A stretch of DNA of 64,000 nucleotides from Celoporthe dispersa (lineage: Eukaryota; Ascomycota; Sordariomycetes; Diaporthales; Cryphonectriaceae): contig WAID01000003.1 of the NCBI GenBank assembly GCA_016584495.1, forward strand, positions 3,782,001 to 3,846,000. The letters are read 5' to 3'. Below are positions 24,560 to 37,085 of this stretch, piece after piece. The notes under the pieces are model-generated. The model was given only the letters and a program-made list of their open reading frames with translations, was not told where the DNA came from and searched no databases. Positions within the stretch are counted from its first letter, which is position 1, and every line of letters starts with the position of its first letter. Made by a program: the position numbers and the translations under genes.

Positions 24560-24567
24560 TGACGTCA
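24560..24567. promoter_or_regulatory. TGACGTCA palindrome (CRE/ATF-type site)
   Basis: Perfect 8-bp consensus for CREB/ATF-type bZIP factors such as fungal Atf1. It lies about 1.4 kb upstream of the RD-rich gene in the long stretch without a gene. A single site, so chance occurrence is possible. Confidence 0.35.
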
Positions 24568-27500
24568 AGGCATGAAATCATCGCGCCAGGGAACCCCCTG
24601 ACCACCTCACCATGGCATGGCATGGCACGTGTATGCTAAGGGCATTCACCTTTCTGTGCTGCAGTAAGCTGGTATGCTGGCAGGCTGGGACCCCAGCCCC
24701 AGGCCACCGGGTCAGGATCTCCTCACAAGGATCTCTGGAAATCTCAGACCCTTGCTGACGGCCTCTACTGTACAGTAAGTACCCTGCGCCACCGACTGCG
24801 GCTGGCTTAGAACCTCGCTCTGCCCGGAGGAACCAAGTCCAGCTAGCTACTACGCTCGTCTCTCTTGCGCTGGCCCTTGCGGATCGCCCCGCTGTAGGGC
24901 CAATATGGTAAGTGTTCCCTCGAGAAAGAGTGGGAAAGGAAAAGAAAGAGAGAGAGAAAAAAAAACATGAAACGTGGAGCGTTCTCTTCCTCGGGCAGAC
25001 GCCCGAGGAGACTCCCTGTGTACTTGGTGTCAACAAATCACAACAGAACAGGCCAGGCGGGGCCAAAGTGCATGTCGTCATGCCGGAATCATATCCCCGA
25101 AGCGAGAGAGGCCAAGGTCATCCACGGCCGTCGAGTCTTCTCGGAGAAGGGAGAAGAGAAGAAGGGAGCAAGAAAAATTGTGTCTGCCTGGGCATACACT
25201 ACCAATAGCGTGTGCGTATGGTGGGTGTGTCTCTTCGCATAAGCACCTTCACGTGGCTGTGAGAGGCTCGGCCCATGAGCCGAGGTCATCACGACAGATC
25301 TCTGCAGCGATGGTACGAAGGCGCTGGACAGGCCCCAGGCCTATCACTGCCGAGCTCTGCTCACCACCCACCTACCTACCCAGAAACCTGTGTACCATAG
25401 TATGCAGTGCAGGAGAGAAGCGCCAGGGAGGAGATCTCGACACGATGCTCCATCTCGCCACCCTCGTGACAGACCTGCAGGCCGTCCCGCCTCTTGTTCC
25501 ACTGGAGAAATCTTCGCTCCTCAAACACGAGGCGGCTGTGTCGCACAAACCACATTCACCTCACCCGAGTTTGGAAAGTATACGCTCAAAAGTCGGTCGT
25601 CTCCACCTTCTCACTCGGTAACATTGTGGACCCTGGATTTTTTCTCTTCTTTTTTTCTTCTTGTCTTCTCATGCAAGATTCCCTACCCGCGATAGCAGGC
25701 TTAGTAGTATATGTCTTCAATAAGGCTTAGGTTGCCTTGTGGAAGGGGGGGGGGAGAACAATTCTTCTACTCTGGTACACCCACGGAAACCGCCGTATCA
25801 GGACGGGCCACGAGGGAAGAGCGGACGCGGTGGTGTCCTGCACGATTCAGGTAGTACGAACTCTCTCAGATCTGCGTCGAGGGCTGCCTGGAAGGGCTTC
25901 TGCATATCATGCAGGGAAAAACAAAAACTTCTAGACGCATGCATGCACCATACATGGGACCCAGGGGGAGAGAAAAAGAGGGACGGAGCTGACGGCAGAT
26001 CAGAGCCGTCCTAGAGCTGCGGCGGGACGGGTCCCCGACTGGAACCTCGACTGGCTCGCTTACTGTTCGAACCTGAAATCCCGAGCGCTGTTCGAGGCTG
26101 TGCTTCATCGCTCACCTCTGTAGTGGGCTCTGGAGTCATGGCGCTTTCGGTCTGTAAGACATCGGGCCAGGTTGGATTCTGGACGGGCTGAAGAGAAGTC
26201 CTCATGCAGCACCCACGTCCACTGCAGTATCCGATATTATTTCATCTTCTTCGTAAGAAGATATCGACAGTCTCGAGCTCGGTCTTCCTGTCTGCCTCAC
26301 CGAGGGAGGAATCCACCCACACACCACGGGACCGACGACCTCTCCCGAGAGATCCGTTTTCCCCCACGTACGGCCGCAGGCAGCAGGTTTACACCTACAC
26401 ACAAGAGAACCTAATAAAGACGGCAGGACCTTGCTTGGACCAAGAACTCGGGCGTGCGGCGGAGAGCATAATCGTCCTTGTTACGCGACAAGAACCTGCT
26501 AGCGCTGGACTGCTCGCGCTCGTCCTCTCCTCTCCTCCACGTGCCTCTGGCATGATGCCCCCTCCGTAAGATCTGACAGGCTGTGTGCTCTTGTCGTCCT
26601 ATAGTCTCCAGCATCTCCTCCATCCTTTGCGGCTCTACTGTTGACTTAGTTAGGTTTCTTCGCTGCGGGACTTCTTAAACTTGGGGTTAGCGCAGAGGCT
26701 TTGCGACGGGCTGAGGCTGGCTGGGCATCCCATTCCACGGCCCGGTTGGTGAGAGGAGTCATCGAACGGCTATCATGGCTTTCCTGATAGAGTATCGCTT
26801 GGATTCAGATATGGACGGATGCGCATGAGGCTTCATATGGTGCGTCTTCTATGGATGTGCAAAGAGAAGACCTATACACTGCACTGGTATGGCAGCGATT
26901 TCGATGGCCTGTGATCACATCTTGTTTTGCGCCCGAACGATGGATGGGGCAGGGGAAAGGCTGGTTGTCATCTTGGCCAGCGTACATGAGAGAAGAGCGG
27001 GCGAGTGGCACCTGATAGTTCGAAAAGGCCCTCGCCTGCTACTGCAAGTTCGCCCAGGTAGGCTGTCGGACTTGGTTCTCAGTCTCACGAACCACCACCC
27101 CCATCTTTCCCTCCCCCCCTCCCCCTCAGCTTCCTCGACTTTCTGCTGTAGGACCGTCCTAGTCCCTTTTTTGGGATGCAAGAGGCTGGATGGAGCCCAG
27201 GTGCAGAGAGGCGTTATTCCCCCGTTCGTTCTCCAGGACTCGCTCTTCAGGGATACTGTGACTGGCGTCGCACGCGCTGGTCCGACGTGCCTCTGGTCTT
27301 GTCTCGCCTTTGTCTGAGTCCTGTATTCCGCTGACGGGATGCGTGTCTTGGCTCGCCTTGTCCGGGTCATGAGGTGGTGAGGAGAGGGAAGGCATGCATG
27401 AGCTTTCCCGCCATGTTGGTCCTTTCGCACCGATTCCTCCTGCGACACGTTCTAGATAGCCTTGTTCGCCCAGATAGTGTGAACTGTAGTGTAATGTTGG

Positions 27501-27732
27501 ACAATTTTGCGTGCCTGTACAGACGTGCCTCATGAGAGATCCATGCATCTTGGTTTTGAAGCGCCGTAGAAGCTTGGTGGAGGTCTCATGATCAATTCTT
27601 TCTAACCATCTACTGAATTAGGGCCCTCGAAATGCTAGTCTCCTTCCTCACATCCTCTCGTAATATCTGCCGCCCGCCGCTGCAGTAGGCCATGCCGCGG
27701 CCGTTATCTTTCGTCTTCCGCAGTAAGGCTCT

Positions 27733-30636
27733 CTATATGTTGATCCTCTCCAGCGAGTAAGCCCCGACCTTCTGGCTGAGGAGGTGTCCTACCTCTCTCT
27801 TCCGCCGCCGGGCCATCTCGCCACCCGAGATGACCTTCTCTGCCGAGATCCTCTCCTTGGCCTTCATGCCTAGCGGCAACATGGCAGACAATGCGCCCGA
27901 CTTGCCGCTGTCATGACTTGGCGAGCTACGTAGCACCAGGGCCGCACCATCCACGCGCCTGTGCTTCTGTCCCATCTCTGCCTCAATCTTCTGCATGGTG
28001 CTGCCGTAGCGCACCGCTTCGGAGATGATCCCTCGCAGGAAGACAGCCTCTTGTACGCCCTCGAGTGCGGCGCTGACCTCCAGCTTGAGCGAGGCGAGGA
28101 AGTCTGCCGAGTCCATATGATCGCCTGCGCCAGCCGCCACGATTGCGTCGTTGATGAGCCAGCCGCCGGGTCCGACCGCATCGATGCACCTGCAGAGGAG
28201 GTCAGAGATGAGGCTGATGCTTCCATCCGGCGGCGCCTCGAGCTCGTCGTCCCTGTCTAGCTGCGTCGTGTCGAGATAACGCGTCGTCCAGCCGTCCTTT
28301 ACGAGTTCCATGCGTAACACGTAGATGAGGGACAGAATCTCCTCGGGCTTGTAGCTCCGACGCAGCACGCGGATCGTGGAGACACGTGGGCAGCTGCTGA
28401 GCTTGCCGAACGCGACACTCAAGCTCCTGCCGCGGATGAGTGACTGGTCGCCCAGGTGGAAATACTCTGCGGCCTCTAGCTCCTGAACCGCACGCTCGAG
28501 CTCATGGCCGATCGCACTCTGGTCTGCCAACACGGCTGTGTCGTCCGGATCCGCGGCGTCGGACATTTGTGACTCAAAAGGCGAGTAGTTTCGGTGCAAT
28601 TTTTGTGGGATCTTGTACCAGCTCGAGACTGCGCATGATCAGACGGACAGAGGTGAGAAGCTCCACGGCGCCCAGCTTCGTGGAGGACAGGTACGACAGG
28701 AGGAGCTCGAAGACTGGGTCGACTTGTACCAGGACCCGAGGCAGCTCTTCCCCAAGGATGAAGTCGATGTCGTCTACATCCCGTGTCTCGTCATTGAATG
28801 CCGATTTAAGGTTTGATACGGTGAGGTGACCCGCATCAGCCAGCATTGTGAGGAGATTGCTCTGCGGCAGCCTGCAGATAAGTCTCGTCTCTTCTGTGCC
28901 CGACTCCTGCGTGTCTGGCCATGCGAACACTCGTGAGATCGCAAACTGAACCCATCGGCGATCAGTGTACCGGTAGTTGGTTCGTGCGGCAGGCAATATC
29001 CACTCCGGTAGTCTGAGCTGTTCCTGGTCTGGCACTGGCTCATTGTCGATGCTATTCGTGCCACTCGCCGTGTCCGCCGGTTTGATCTCGATTCCGAACT
29101 TTTCGGCAATGATCTCCTCAAAACCGGCAATGTCATTCGCGGCTAGGAGCTCATCAGCTCTCTGGACATCCGAGGTGAAATCGGACCAGTAATTGCCAGA
29201 GACGCTGCCAGGGAGGTTGCTTGAAAAGCTGGTGGAGAAACTCGCGGACTCCGCACCAGACCTGAGTTTCTTGGTGTCTTTGGAATGAGGGATACCGCGA
29301 CCTATTGAGTCGATTAACAATCCTTCTGATCGGCGTTTCTTGCCACGAGTTCTAGGTGCTTCGAGTTGCACGGCGACCAATGATGCGCCGTAGATCGCCA
29401 CTGCTATTTCCTGCGGCGGAAAGTATGCAATAAGGGATATCGTAGGTGCGTTGACTTCTTTGCCTGTCGACTCTAGGTCGAAGGGGGCAGACGCCTGTAG
29501 AGATTGGTAGACTGGGTTGTAGACGTCCAGTGTCTCGGACTTGGCAGCAAGCACAGAAGATTTGGACAATCTGATGAATGACCTGATGTCAGGGACCTCG
29601 AGCGTGCTCTCAACTTTGGCCATACTCTTTGTAAGGTCGTAGGTGACGAGAGATCCCTCTTGTAGCTCCATCAGAGACCCTGTGCTTATATCCAAGCGGA
29701 GGCACCCAGGTCCATTTGAGGCTACAGAAGCTGACGGGATAGGAGAGGTGTGAACCTGCACAAGCCTTCCGGCGGCTTTATGGTCTGTAGAGACGACTCC
29801 AAGAATGTGCAGTTGCCGCGTGGCCGGTTCGGCGCTGACGGTCTTCGTGATGAGTACAAGCATGTCTTGAGCGGACACATCCTCTTGGCTCGATCGCAGG
29901 AGCGAGGAAAAAGCGTCCTGCTTCCCGCCAAAGAAGCCAGCGACAACGTCGCTGGCCAAGGCGGCTTGGACCAGCTCAACTTGGAGGCGGTCCCCCTTCG
30001 GAACGGTGGCTAGATCCTGTCGGAGAATCTCTGGCGACGTCTCCCATCTCTTGCGCAGATCTTCGCCTTGAAAGCACATGACAGAGCCGTCCTCGGTCAC
30101 TGCCAGTAGATCGGCCTTGGCGTCATCGTCAACAGAGGTGGAGGTAGTGCTCAGGTGAACCATGTTGGACGCGTGATCCACCTGTTCGGTCACGATGGTC
30201 GAAGTGGTGTCGCCAGATGCTCCCAAAACATCTTTGAACAAAGTAATATTCGCCTTTGGACTCCTAGTTGAGACGTAGGTGTAGCGTGCGGCGTCCCTGC
30301 TTTTGCGACTCGCCATCTCGTCGAACAAGGCGGACATGTGAACACGGACTGAGGAGGAATCGGGTAAGATGTGATTAATCTCTGAGATGGTATCTGCGTT
30401 TGGGTCAGTAGTCTGTTGAACATGGTTTCTCTGTCCGGCGGCCGACTAACATCATATAGATTGACCGCCTCGCCGTCGATGCCCACGGCCAATTCTGGTC
30501 GCTTTCTCTTCTTGGACCCTTGTTGTTGCCCCCAGACATCGCCGACAGTGTATGCGCTACCATTTCCTTGGCGGTTCAGAGGTCGAGGTAGGGTGGTGAG
30601 CACATATGGCTTTTGTATGTTAAATGTGGCAGCCAT
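27733..30636 (-). CDS. utp8: Utp8 family, U3 snoRNP / t-UTP component, frame broken twice
   Basis: Small-subunit processome protein (t-UTP/UtpA subcomplex) needed for 18S rRNA processing and rDNA transcription in the nucleolus; in yeast also linked to tRNA export. The start at 30636 (MAATFNIQKPYVLTTLPRP) gives the family N-terminus, then a beta-propeller-like region (PIPPQSVFTCPPCS, RYTYVSTRSPKANITLF) and a helical C-terminal half (KPEEILSLIYVLRMELVKDG) ending HLLSQKVGAYSLERINI. No introns. Two one-base breaks split it into three ORFs: a missing A in the A4 run at 30301-30304 (corrected VAKSRDAARYTYVS) and an extra T in the T4 run at 28576-28579 (corrected LLAFESQMSDAADPDD). Corrected length is 967 aa. 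Divergent from elg1 with 926 bp between starts. Confidence 0.82.
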
Positions 30637-31562
30637 TGTGAGCGTACGGCTCTGCCAGGGGGCATTCGCTGGGGAAAAGATGTTGGGTGTTGGGCGTTGC
30701 AAAGCTGCCGCTTTCCTCGGCCTGCAACTCGAGAAAAAGAAGTAGCCCAAAAAAAAAACTCAGGATGAACAAGGAACGTTTTCTTATCGCTTATCGGCTC
30801 CTGGTTAGCGGGCTCCCGTGCCTGTCATATCCCTGTCTCATCTACCTACAGTATCAAAGTATGTATGTACATAGTGCGTACATGGTACTGCTTGCGCTGA
30901 GGGCTAATAAGAATGTATCCTGTATCATTTTCTCACACGTATCATTTCAAAGCGGGAATTGAGGAGAAAAATTCTCGCCGTCAGGCATTGCGAAGCAAAC
31001 AGCCTTTTCCTCTACGTCGAGATAGAAGGTTCATGCCGGGCATATTCCTATCAGATGCTATGTATCTTGACAGCCACATAGTCTTCTGGTAAGGATGGTG
31101 GGGTCGAGATGGTGTCCATGATTGGCTCGAGTCAGCAACAGGGGCGTCATAGGGAATCCCAGCGCATTAGGAAGTCGCGCTCCATCCAAAGACGCGCTGC
31201 TGAAGTAGCAACGCGACTTCTCACACTCCAAGTACGGCTTACTTCAATTCTTGAATTTGAAATCCGAAAACCTCTCCCCACCTTGAACATATCAATACCC
31301 TAGGGCCATAGTCCTCCCAAAGTATGTTCATCGTCAGGACTGGCCTGGCAATATCAAGTTAGATTTATACTGGAGACTCCCAACCACATCCGTCCGCCGC
31401 TCGGCATACCCGCGATGGCTTTCTGAACTTGAGCGTGTGTGCACCACCACAGATCGGAGCTTCCCGGTTCGTACATATCCCTTGTTCCCACGATAGTGCT
31501 GTCCACAGATGTAAATCTAACCAGTGCTGTTTCGACAGATGGGGCCGGTTGTAGTCGTGACC
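30637..31562. other. divergent promoter region, Utp8 / Elg1
   Basis: 926 bp between two start codons that point apart. No ORF is supported. A pyrimidine-rich tract ending at an AG near 31542-31544 could belong to a 5' leader intron of elg1, unproven. Confidence 0.45.
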
Positions 31563-34500
31563 ATGGCGGGCAGCAACTTCCCTGCTGAGCCCAAGAAGCT
31601 CCATCCATTCTTCACAGAGCCGAAAACTCTCCATCCCGATCCCCAAGCCTCCAAGTCTATCTCGACAAACCACAAGCCTGAGGATCACCCTAAAGTTGTC
31701 GAAGAACAAGAAAGGGATGGGGATGTGCAAGAACAAGAGAACGATATGCCCAGGCGCAAGAGGCGTAAGGCAGTGGAAGAGTTTGATGAGGATTGGGGAG
31801 GCACCAAGAAGCCCAGGCGAAGTACAAAGAAGGAGGCTCCACAGGCAGCCTCGATCATGAGTCACTTCTCGAAAGTCAACAGCCAGAGTGCGGAGTCTGT
31901 GGCATGTGGTCTGCCCTCTGCAGCTTACCCACAGCCAGCGTCGAAAGAGGAGAGAGCACCTGCACTTGGGAATCCAGCTCCTGCCTCAGCTCCTGCCTCA
32001 GCTCCTGCTCCCTTACCAGCTTCGATTTCCAAGGGTGACTTACCTAGGCCTAGCCAGGTAAAGATCACTCCAGAAGCCCAAGAACAGCAGATTAGCCAGA
32101 CCGAGACTCCTCCGAAGAAACTTCTGCAGCTCAATCGAAAGACAGGGACCATCGGATCCCCGCCGAAGAAGGCCAAGGAGCCGAAACCCTCCAAACAGCC
32201 AACAACAGACGGAAATATCACTGAGGACCAAAAAACAACACATACCTCCAAGCGAAACAGACGGAGGACCAGGATCGCGACCATTACGTACGGGACCGAT
32301 GACGCGTCCAGAAAACGTATAGGCGATAAGATCAACGAGATTCTATCCTCGCCAGTTGGCCCAAGCCTGGGTTCAAAGACGAGGATGAGGAAGACGACTC
32401 GGGAATGCAGAAGAGACGACGCTACTGAATCGAAGACAAGCGAGGAAGGCCCCAAGAAAGAACCACACCCTTTCTTCAAAGATAAGCAAAAAAAGACGAG
32501 CGCCCCCTCCTCGAGTACAACAGCCGCTTCAGAAGTCACAGGGGGTACCAAGGCAAAGCCAGCTGCCCCCCCCTCACGGCCAAAGATTTTCAGCTCCACT
32601 CCGTGCTCCCCAAGAAAGAGTCGAGCCGTACCCTCCAGCATGCCTCTGCCTCAATTCGGAATGAAATCCCTAGGTCTCAAGACGCCAGGTGCGCGGTTGC
32701 CCGCTTGGCCCCCTAAAGATATGGTTCACGTCAGAGGCGAGAATAATGCCTTCTCTCGACCGCATATCCCAGGAAACTCAATAAGCTCTCGAAAATGCAA
32801 AGGCAAAGTCATCCATATCAGCCCCGAGGAGATGGTTTTGAACGACCTTGCAGCCAGGCTTGAAATTTCTGAGGTCGTTGACGACCTGAGGGCCGTTGAC
32901 GATGACACTTTTCAGCCTCCTCCTCCAGGGCTTCGCCTGCCGCAAAAATATTTTGAGAGTGGTTCAAAGCTCGAAAAGCGCATCTTGCGCGAATTAAAAA
33001 ATGCTCAGCATCCAGCCTTGGCTCAGCTGCGAGTGTCAGTCGTGGCATCTCTCGCTGCTTTTGACAGATTCACATGTGAGTCCGTGTGCTGGGCTCAGAA
33101 ATACACCCCGAACTCTGCAGTAGAAGTCTTGCAGTACGGCAAAGAGGCTTTCCTCCTGCGAGATTGGCTGGAAGCGCTCAAGGTTCAGTCTGTGGATACG
33201 GGAGATGCGAAAGCGAAGCCGGTCAAGTCGGCAAAGCCACCCAGGAAGCGACGAAAGAAGAACAAGGTGGATGACTTCATTGTGGACAGTGATGAAGAAG
33301 CAGACACAATGGACGAGGTCTCTGATCCTGGGGAAGACTGGTCGCCAGACACACGCTGTGCCAAGAAGACGGTCATCCGGGCCGGCGACGCTGTGACCAG
33401 AGACTCCAAAGACTCCAGACGGCTGACGAACGCGGTTGTCATAAGTGGTCCACACGGCTGCGGCAAGACGTCAGCGGTCTATGCTATCGCGAAGGAGTTG
33501 GGGTTCGAGGTCTTTGAGATCAACGCGGGCAGTCGCAGGAGCGGCAAGGACGTTCTCGAGAAGATTGGCGACATGACAAAAAACCATCTGGTCCAGCATC
33601 ACCAGAGAGACGTTTCGGGGCCTTCCATCAACGAGGAAGCCGTGGCTGGGGACATCAAATCCGGAAAGCAAGCGACCATGAACTCGTTCTTCAAAGCCAA
33701 AGCCACGAAAAAACCAGTCAAGCAAGAGGCGCCGACACTGCCAAAGGCGGACCCGAAGAAATCAAAAAACCAGAAGCAGTCGTTGATTCTTCTGGATGAG
33801 GTTGACATCCTCTACGATGAGGACAAGAACTTTTGGAGCACGGTCATGACTCTGATCGCACAGTCAAGGCGTCCTTTTATCATGACCTGCAGTGATGAGA
33901 ACCTTGTCCCTCTGCAAGCTTTGAAACTTCACGGGATCTTCCGCTTCAGTGCAGCGCCGGCGGATCTGGCTGTGGACCGCATGCTTATGATCGCGGCTTG
34001 CGAGGGTCATGCTTTGCGCCGGAATGCAGTTGAGGCACTCTATGAAGCCCGCGAGCAGGACCTGCGTGCCTGCTTGATGGACCTGAACTACTGGTGTCAG
34101 TTTGCCGTTGGCGACAGACGTGGGGGGATTGCCTGGTTCTATCCGCGCTGGCCAAAAGGCTGTGATATTGATGAGCAAGGAAACGTCGTTCGGGTCATCA
34201 GCCAGGATGCGTACGTGGAAGGACTTGGGTGGCTTGCGCACGATGTTCTGGCGCTCGAGACGGATGCTGCGAAGCGTGAAGAAGAGCTCCTCCACGAAGC
34301 CCGGGGCTGTTGGCAGATGGACATCGGCAACTGGCATGAGACACTCAATCTTACTTCTTGGGCCGCTCAACAAGGTAGTGCTTCGCCGCAAGACCGACTG
34401 GCGGCCCTGAAGAGTTACGAAGGCTTCACTGATGCGATGAGCGTCGCTGACTTGTCCTCCTCCTTGGCGTTCGCGACCTCCTTCGAGGAAGCAATCGATT

Positions 34501-35248
34501 GGACTCTGCCCGAGATCACGGACAGAGCTCGAAATGACTATATTCTGGGTCGGCAGCTATTTGACGCGTCTGTAGTCTCTACTTACGACCCGCTTGCCAT
34601 GTCGCTGCCCATCAACCTGAGATGTCTCGCCCGAGAGAACCTGCGAGCCTCGGTGCTTGGATCGCCGTCTCCCCTTCTGGAGCCACTCGATGAGACTGGG
34701 GTCACTACCAGGATTCGGCAGCACGCGACAGCAGCCTGCACACCAGCCGCTCTTACTCGCGACGATTTCAGCGACGCCTTTGACACCCTCGCTACTTCAG
34801 ACAAAACCAGCACTTCAACGAGCCTGGATCTTTCAGTGCTCGATGGCACCTTGCCAGTATCGCTGTTGATGTAGCGCCGTACGTGCGAAGCATCGTCTGG
34901 TTTGAGAAAGAGCTTCAAACACAGCGACAGAAGCTCAGCAGCCTATTGAGCCAAGGCGGCACCAAGAGGCGCAAGACACGGGCCTCGAATGCGGCACTGG
35001 AGGGCGGCTCGAGGACCACGACACGGCGGGACAAGTGGTTCGATGCCGACCTGAACGGGGTTCTAGTCATGCGCACGGCAGGCGAGGGGTGGGCAGCTGC
35101 TGTGAAGGAGGCGAGACTGGGTAGCCATGGGGGGTTGACAGACTCAGCCTCTGGTTCGACTCCCGCCAGCGATGCAAGTGAGCCTGTCCTCGCTGGCAGC
35201 CGCGATGATGAAGTGACCAGCAGCTCGGGCGAGACGGAGGTGGACTGA
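31563..35248 (+). CDS. elg1: Elg1/ATAD5-type RFC-like AAA+ subunit (PCNA unloader)
   Basis: Large subunit of the alternative clamp-loader complex that removes (SUMO-)PCNA from chromatin after replication. The start at 31563 (MAGSNFPAEPKKLHPFF) is chosen for its ATG context; an in-frame ATG at 31539 is the alternative. The first 550 residues are disordered and Lys-rich with repeated HPFF motifs (PIP/SIM-like PCNA-binding character). The AAA+ core has Walker A GPHGCGKT (about residue 628), FEINAGSRRSGKDVLEKIGD and Walker B LILLDEVD (about residue 741), then the sensor-1-like FIMTCSDEN. The C-terminus VRSIVWFEKELQTQRQKLS / RDKWFDADL fits fungal Elg1. Frame breaks once at about 34857: one missing base joins LPV to IAVDVAPYVRS. 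Corrected length is 1228 aa, single exon. Confidence 0.88.
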
Positions 35249-35897
35249 AGATGCATGAGGCCTCCCCTCTCGAATCCCCCAGAAACGCCACCTCCTTATC
35301 CACTGCATTGACTCTAGGGGTGCGGACCTCCTACTGAGGCACGACTTCGACCTCATCTGGGGTAAACAGCGATGTCCTATGAGTGTCCTGGCAGGCTAAT
35401 CGAGCCTGGGACTTTGATATACGCCATCTAAATTGCTGCTTATAGGACGGAGTTGGGATGGGGAAGGCTAGTGCGTGCCTAGCATTTCACCGACAACAAA
35501 AGATATGGCCTGGTGCGGGTGGCATGTGTTGATCTAAATTGCTATTCGGCATTGCTCGTTGCCTCAGTTGACAGATGAATACCCCCACCCCCCTATTCTT
35601 ATTTCTTCTTTTTACTTTTTTGGGCTGAATAGATGGCGTGGAGATAAGATATTGAGAAATCAAGACAAGACTTTCCATGCGTGTTATCATTGACGACCAT
35701 AGCAAAACGCCGCTTCAGTGACGTGCTCATATATCCCAACGCCAACCGCTCCCAGTCTTAAGCCATTCATTCGTTCATGTAGCCAGATGCCACGTTGCCC
35801 AACACTTTCCTTCTTTGAAGATCATGTATCCTTTCATGTATTGCAGCATCACACAGGCCTCATAACTCATAACTCATCATCAAATGAACACACCTCG
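35249..35897. other. convergent intergenic, 0.65 kb
   Basis: 3' regions of elg1 and the RS-rich gene; nothing else recognised. Confidence 0.4.
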
Positions 35898-37085
35898 TCA
35901 CCGATAATAGCCCCCATCCCGCTCCCTTTCCCTGAGCCTCTGGCCAGGCGGCGCGCCGCGCTCGATCACGTACGCCCTATCACCTGACGATGGGACGACA
36001 ATCGTGCTTCCATCGATATAATACCGGCCGCGACCTCCCTCGCGGCCGTCTCGATAGTTCGCACCGGCAGGCACAACGAGCGGCGCGTTATCGGCATAGT
36101 GTCGAGGGGGCGCAGGTGCAGGAGGCGGAGGAGGAGCAGGCTCGAGCCGGCGCTGGGGTGGAGGTGGCTCGACATACCGCCTAGCAGCACCACCGCGCTG
36201 GTCATAGTACGCGTCGTCGTCGGGCAGGTAGCTGGCCGAGTAGCGATGCCGATCTGGTATCACCCTCGCGCGTCGGTCCCAGAACTGTGCGCCCTGGTCG
36301 CCGTCCATGGCTCGAGGGAGGGCTGGGCGCTGCTGGTAGCGGTCGCGAAGGTACTGTCTGCGGCCAGGATCATCATCACCGCCATCGCCCTCACTTCCCC
36401 TCCTCATCCTCCGCCTGCTGCCTCCCCCCTCCCCACCACCACCAACAGGTGTCTTGCCCTCCAGCATGTCGCGGCCCTCCTTGAGCTTCTTCTTAAGCTT
36501 GTGCTTGTCCTCCTCCTTCTCCATCTCCCAGTCGTCCTTGTCGCCGTACGTGACGCCCTTGGGCCAGAACTTGTGCGCGGCCAGGCTGGCGGCCCCGATG
36601 GCGCCCAGCATGACTAGGGACGTCTTGACGACATTCTCGGCCTTTTCCTGCTTGGTGTTGCCACCCGTGTCGAGGATGGACGATAGGCGCTCCTTGGCGG
36701 CTTGTTTGGTGCTGCGGGTGCCTGCCGTGGACCGCGAGCGGGTGCGACTGTCGGAGCGTCCACGTCCTCCTCGTCGACTGTCTTCGCCTTCTGAGCCCGA
36801 GTAGTAAAGGTAGTCGGACGACGCAGATGGCGAGCGGTCCCTTCCGCGGCCCTGGTGGTTCCGGCTCCGACTGCGGCTGGTGGTGGCGCCAGGGCCGCGA
36901 CGACGATTACGAGAGCGGGAACGGACGGGCGACGGGGAGTAGGAGCCATCGCTCGAGGTGGGCGTGTAGACGCCGTCTGTGTAGGGGCGCCCGCCGCGGG
37001 AGGACGTGGTGCGAGAGGGCGAGCGGGAGGCGGAAGGGTCTCGTCCGCGCGAGGGTTCCCGCGAAGGGGAGACGTAGCGTGGCAT
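35898..37085 (-). CDS. Ser/Arg-rich protein with one predicted membrane segment
   Basis: Uncharacterised, single exon, 395 aa. The N-terminal 130 residues are RS/RG dipeptide-rich with Tyr/Ser/Pro blocks. Residues about 150-180 contain one hydrophobic helix (VVKTSLVMLGAIGAASLAAH) followed by KFWPKGVTYGDKDDWE and a Lys/Glu-rich amphipathic stretch (KHKLKKKLKEGRDMLEG). The last third is Pro/Arg/Tyr-rich (EPPPPQRRLEPAPPPPPAP, GRYYIDGSTIVVP, DRAYVIERG). The layout (disordered RS head, single helix, conserved DRxYVIERG-like end) recurs in fungal hypothetical proteins, but I know no tested function. The start at 37085 is the first Met after a region without coding character. Membrane insertion is a prediction from hydrophobicity only. 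Confidence 0.75.
   Translation of the reverse strand: MPRYVSPSREPSRGRDPSASRSPSRTTSSRGGRPYTDGVYTPTSSDGSYSPSPVRSRSRNRRRGPGATTSRSRSRNHQGRGRDRSPSASSDYLYYSGSEGEDSRRGGRGRSDSRTRSRSTAGTRSTKQAAKERLSSILDTGGNTKQEKAENVVKTSLVMLGAIGAASLAAHKFWPKGVTYGDKDDWEMEKEEDKHKLKKKLKEGRDMLEGKTPVGGGGEGGGSRRRMRRGSEGDGGDDDPGRRQYLRDRYQQRPALPRAMDGDQGAQFWDRRARVIPDRHRYSASYLPDDDAYYDQRGGAARRYVEPPPPQRRLEPAPPPPPAPAPPRHYADNAPLVVPAGANYRDGREGGRGRYYIDGSTIVVPSSGDRAYVIERGAPPGQRLRERERDGGYYR

Larger units (their letters stand above)
23143..27732. other. 4.6-kb region without a recognised protein gene
   Basis: Between the start of the RD-rich gene and the 3' end of Utp8. All six frames have only short ORFs of poor coding character; the longest minus-strand one (24578-25081) is Cys/Ser-rich and has no domain. 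It contains a TGG microsatellite, a TGACGTCA site, polypyrimidine tracts and G-rich segments. It could hold a long 5' leader, non-coding RNA or decayed repeats; none can be shown here. Confidence 0.5.

Noticed and set aside
24578..25081. 167-aa minus-strand ORF in the 4.6-kb region
   Set aside because: Composition rich in Ser, Phe and Cys from polypyrimidine tracts; no motif, no splice partners.
26030..26110. B-box-like GTTCGAACC that might mark a tRNA
   Set aside because: No matching acceptor, D or anticodon stems could be paired on either strand.
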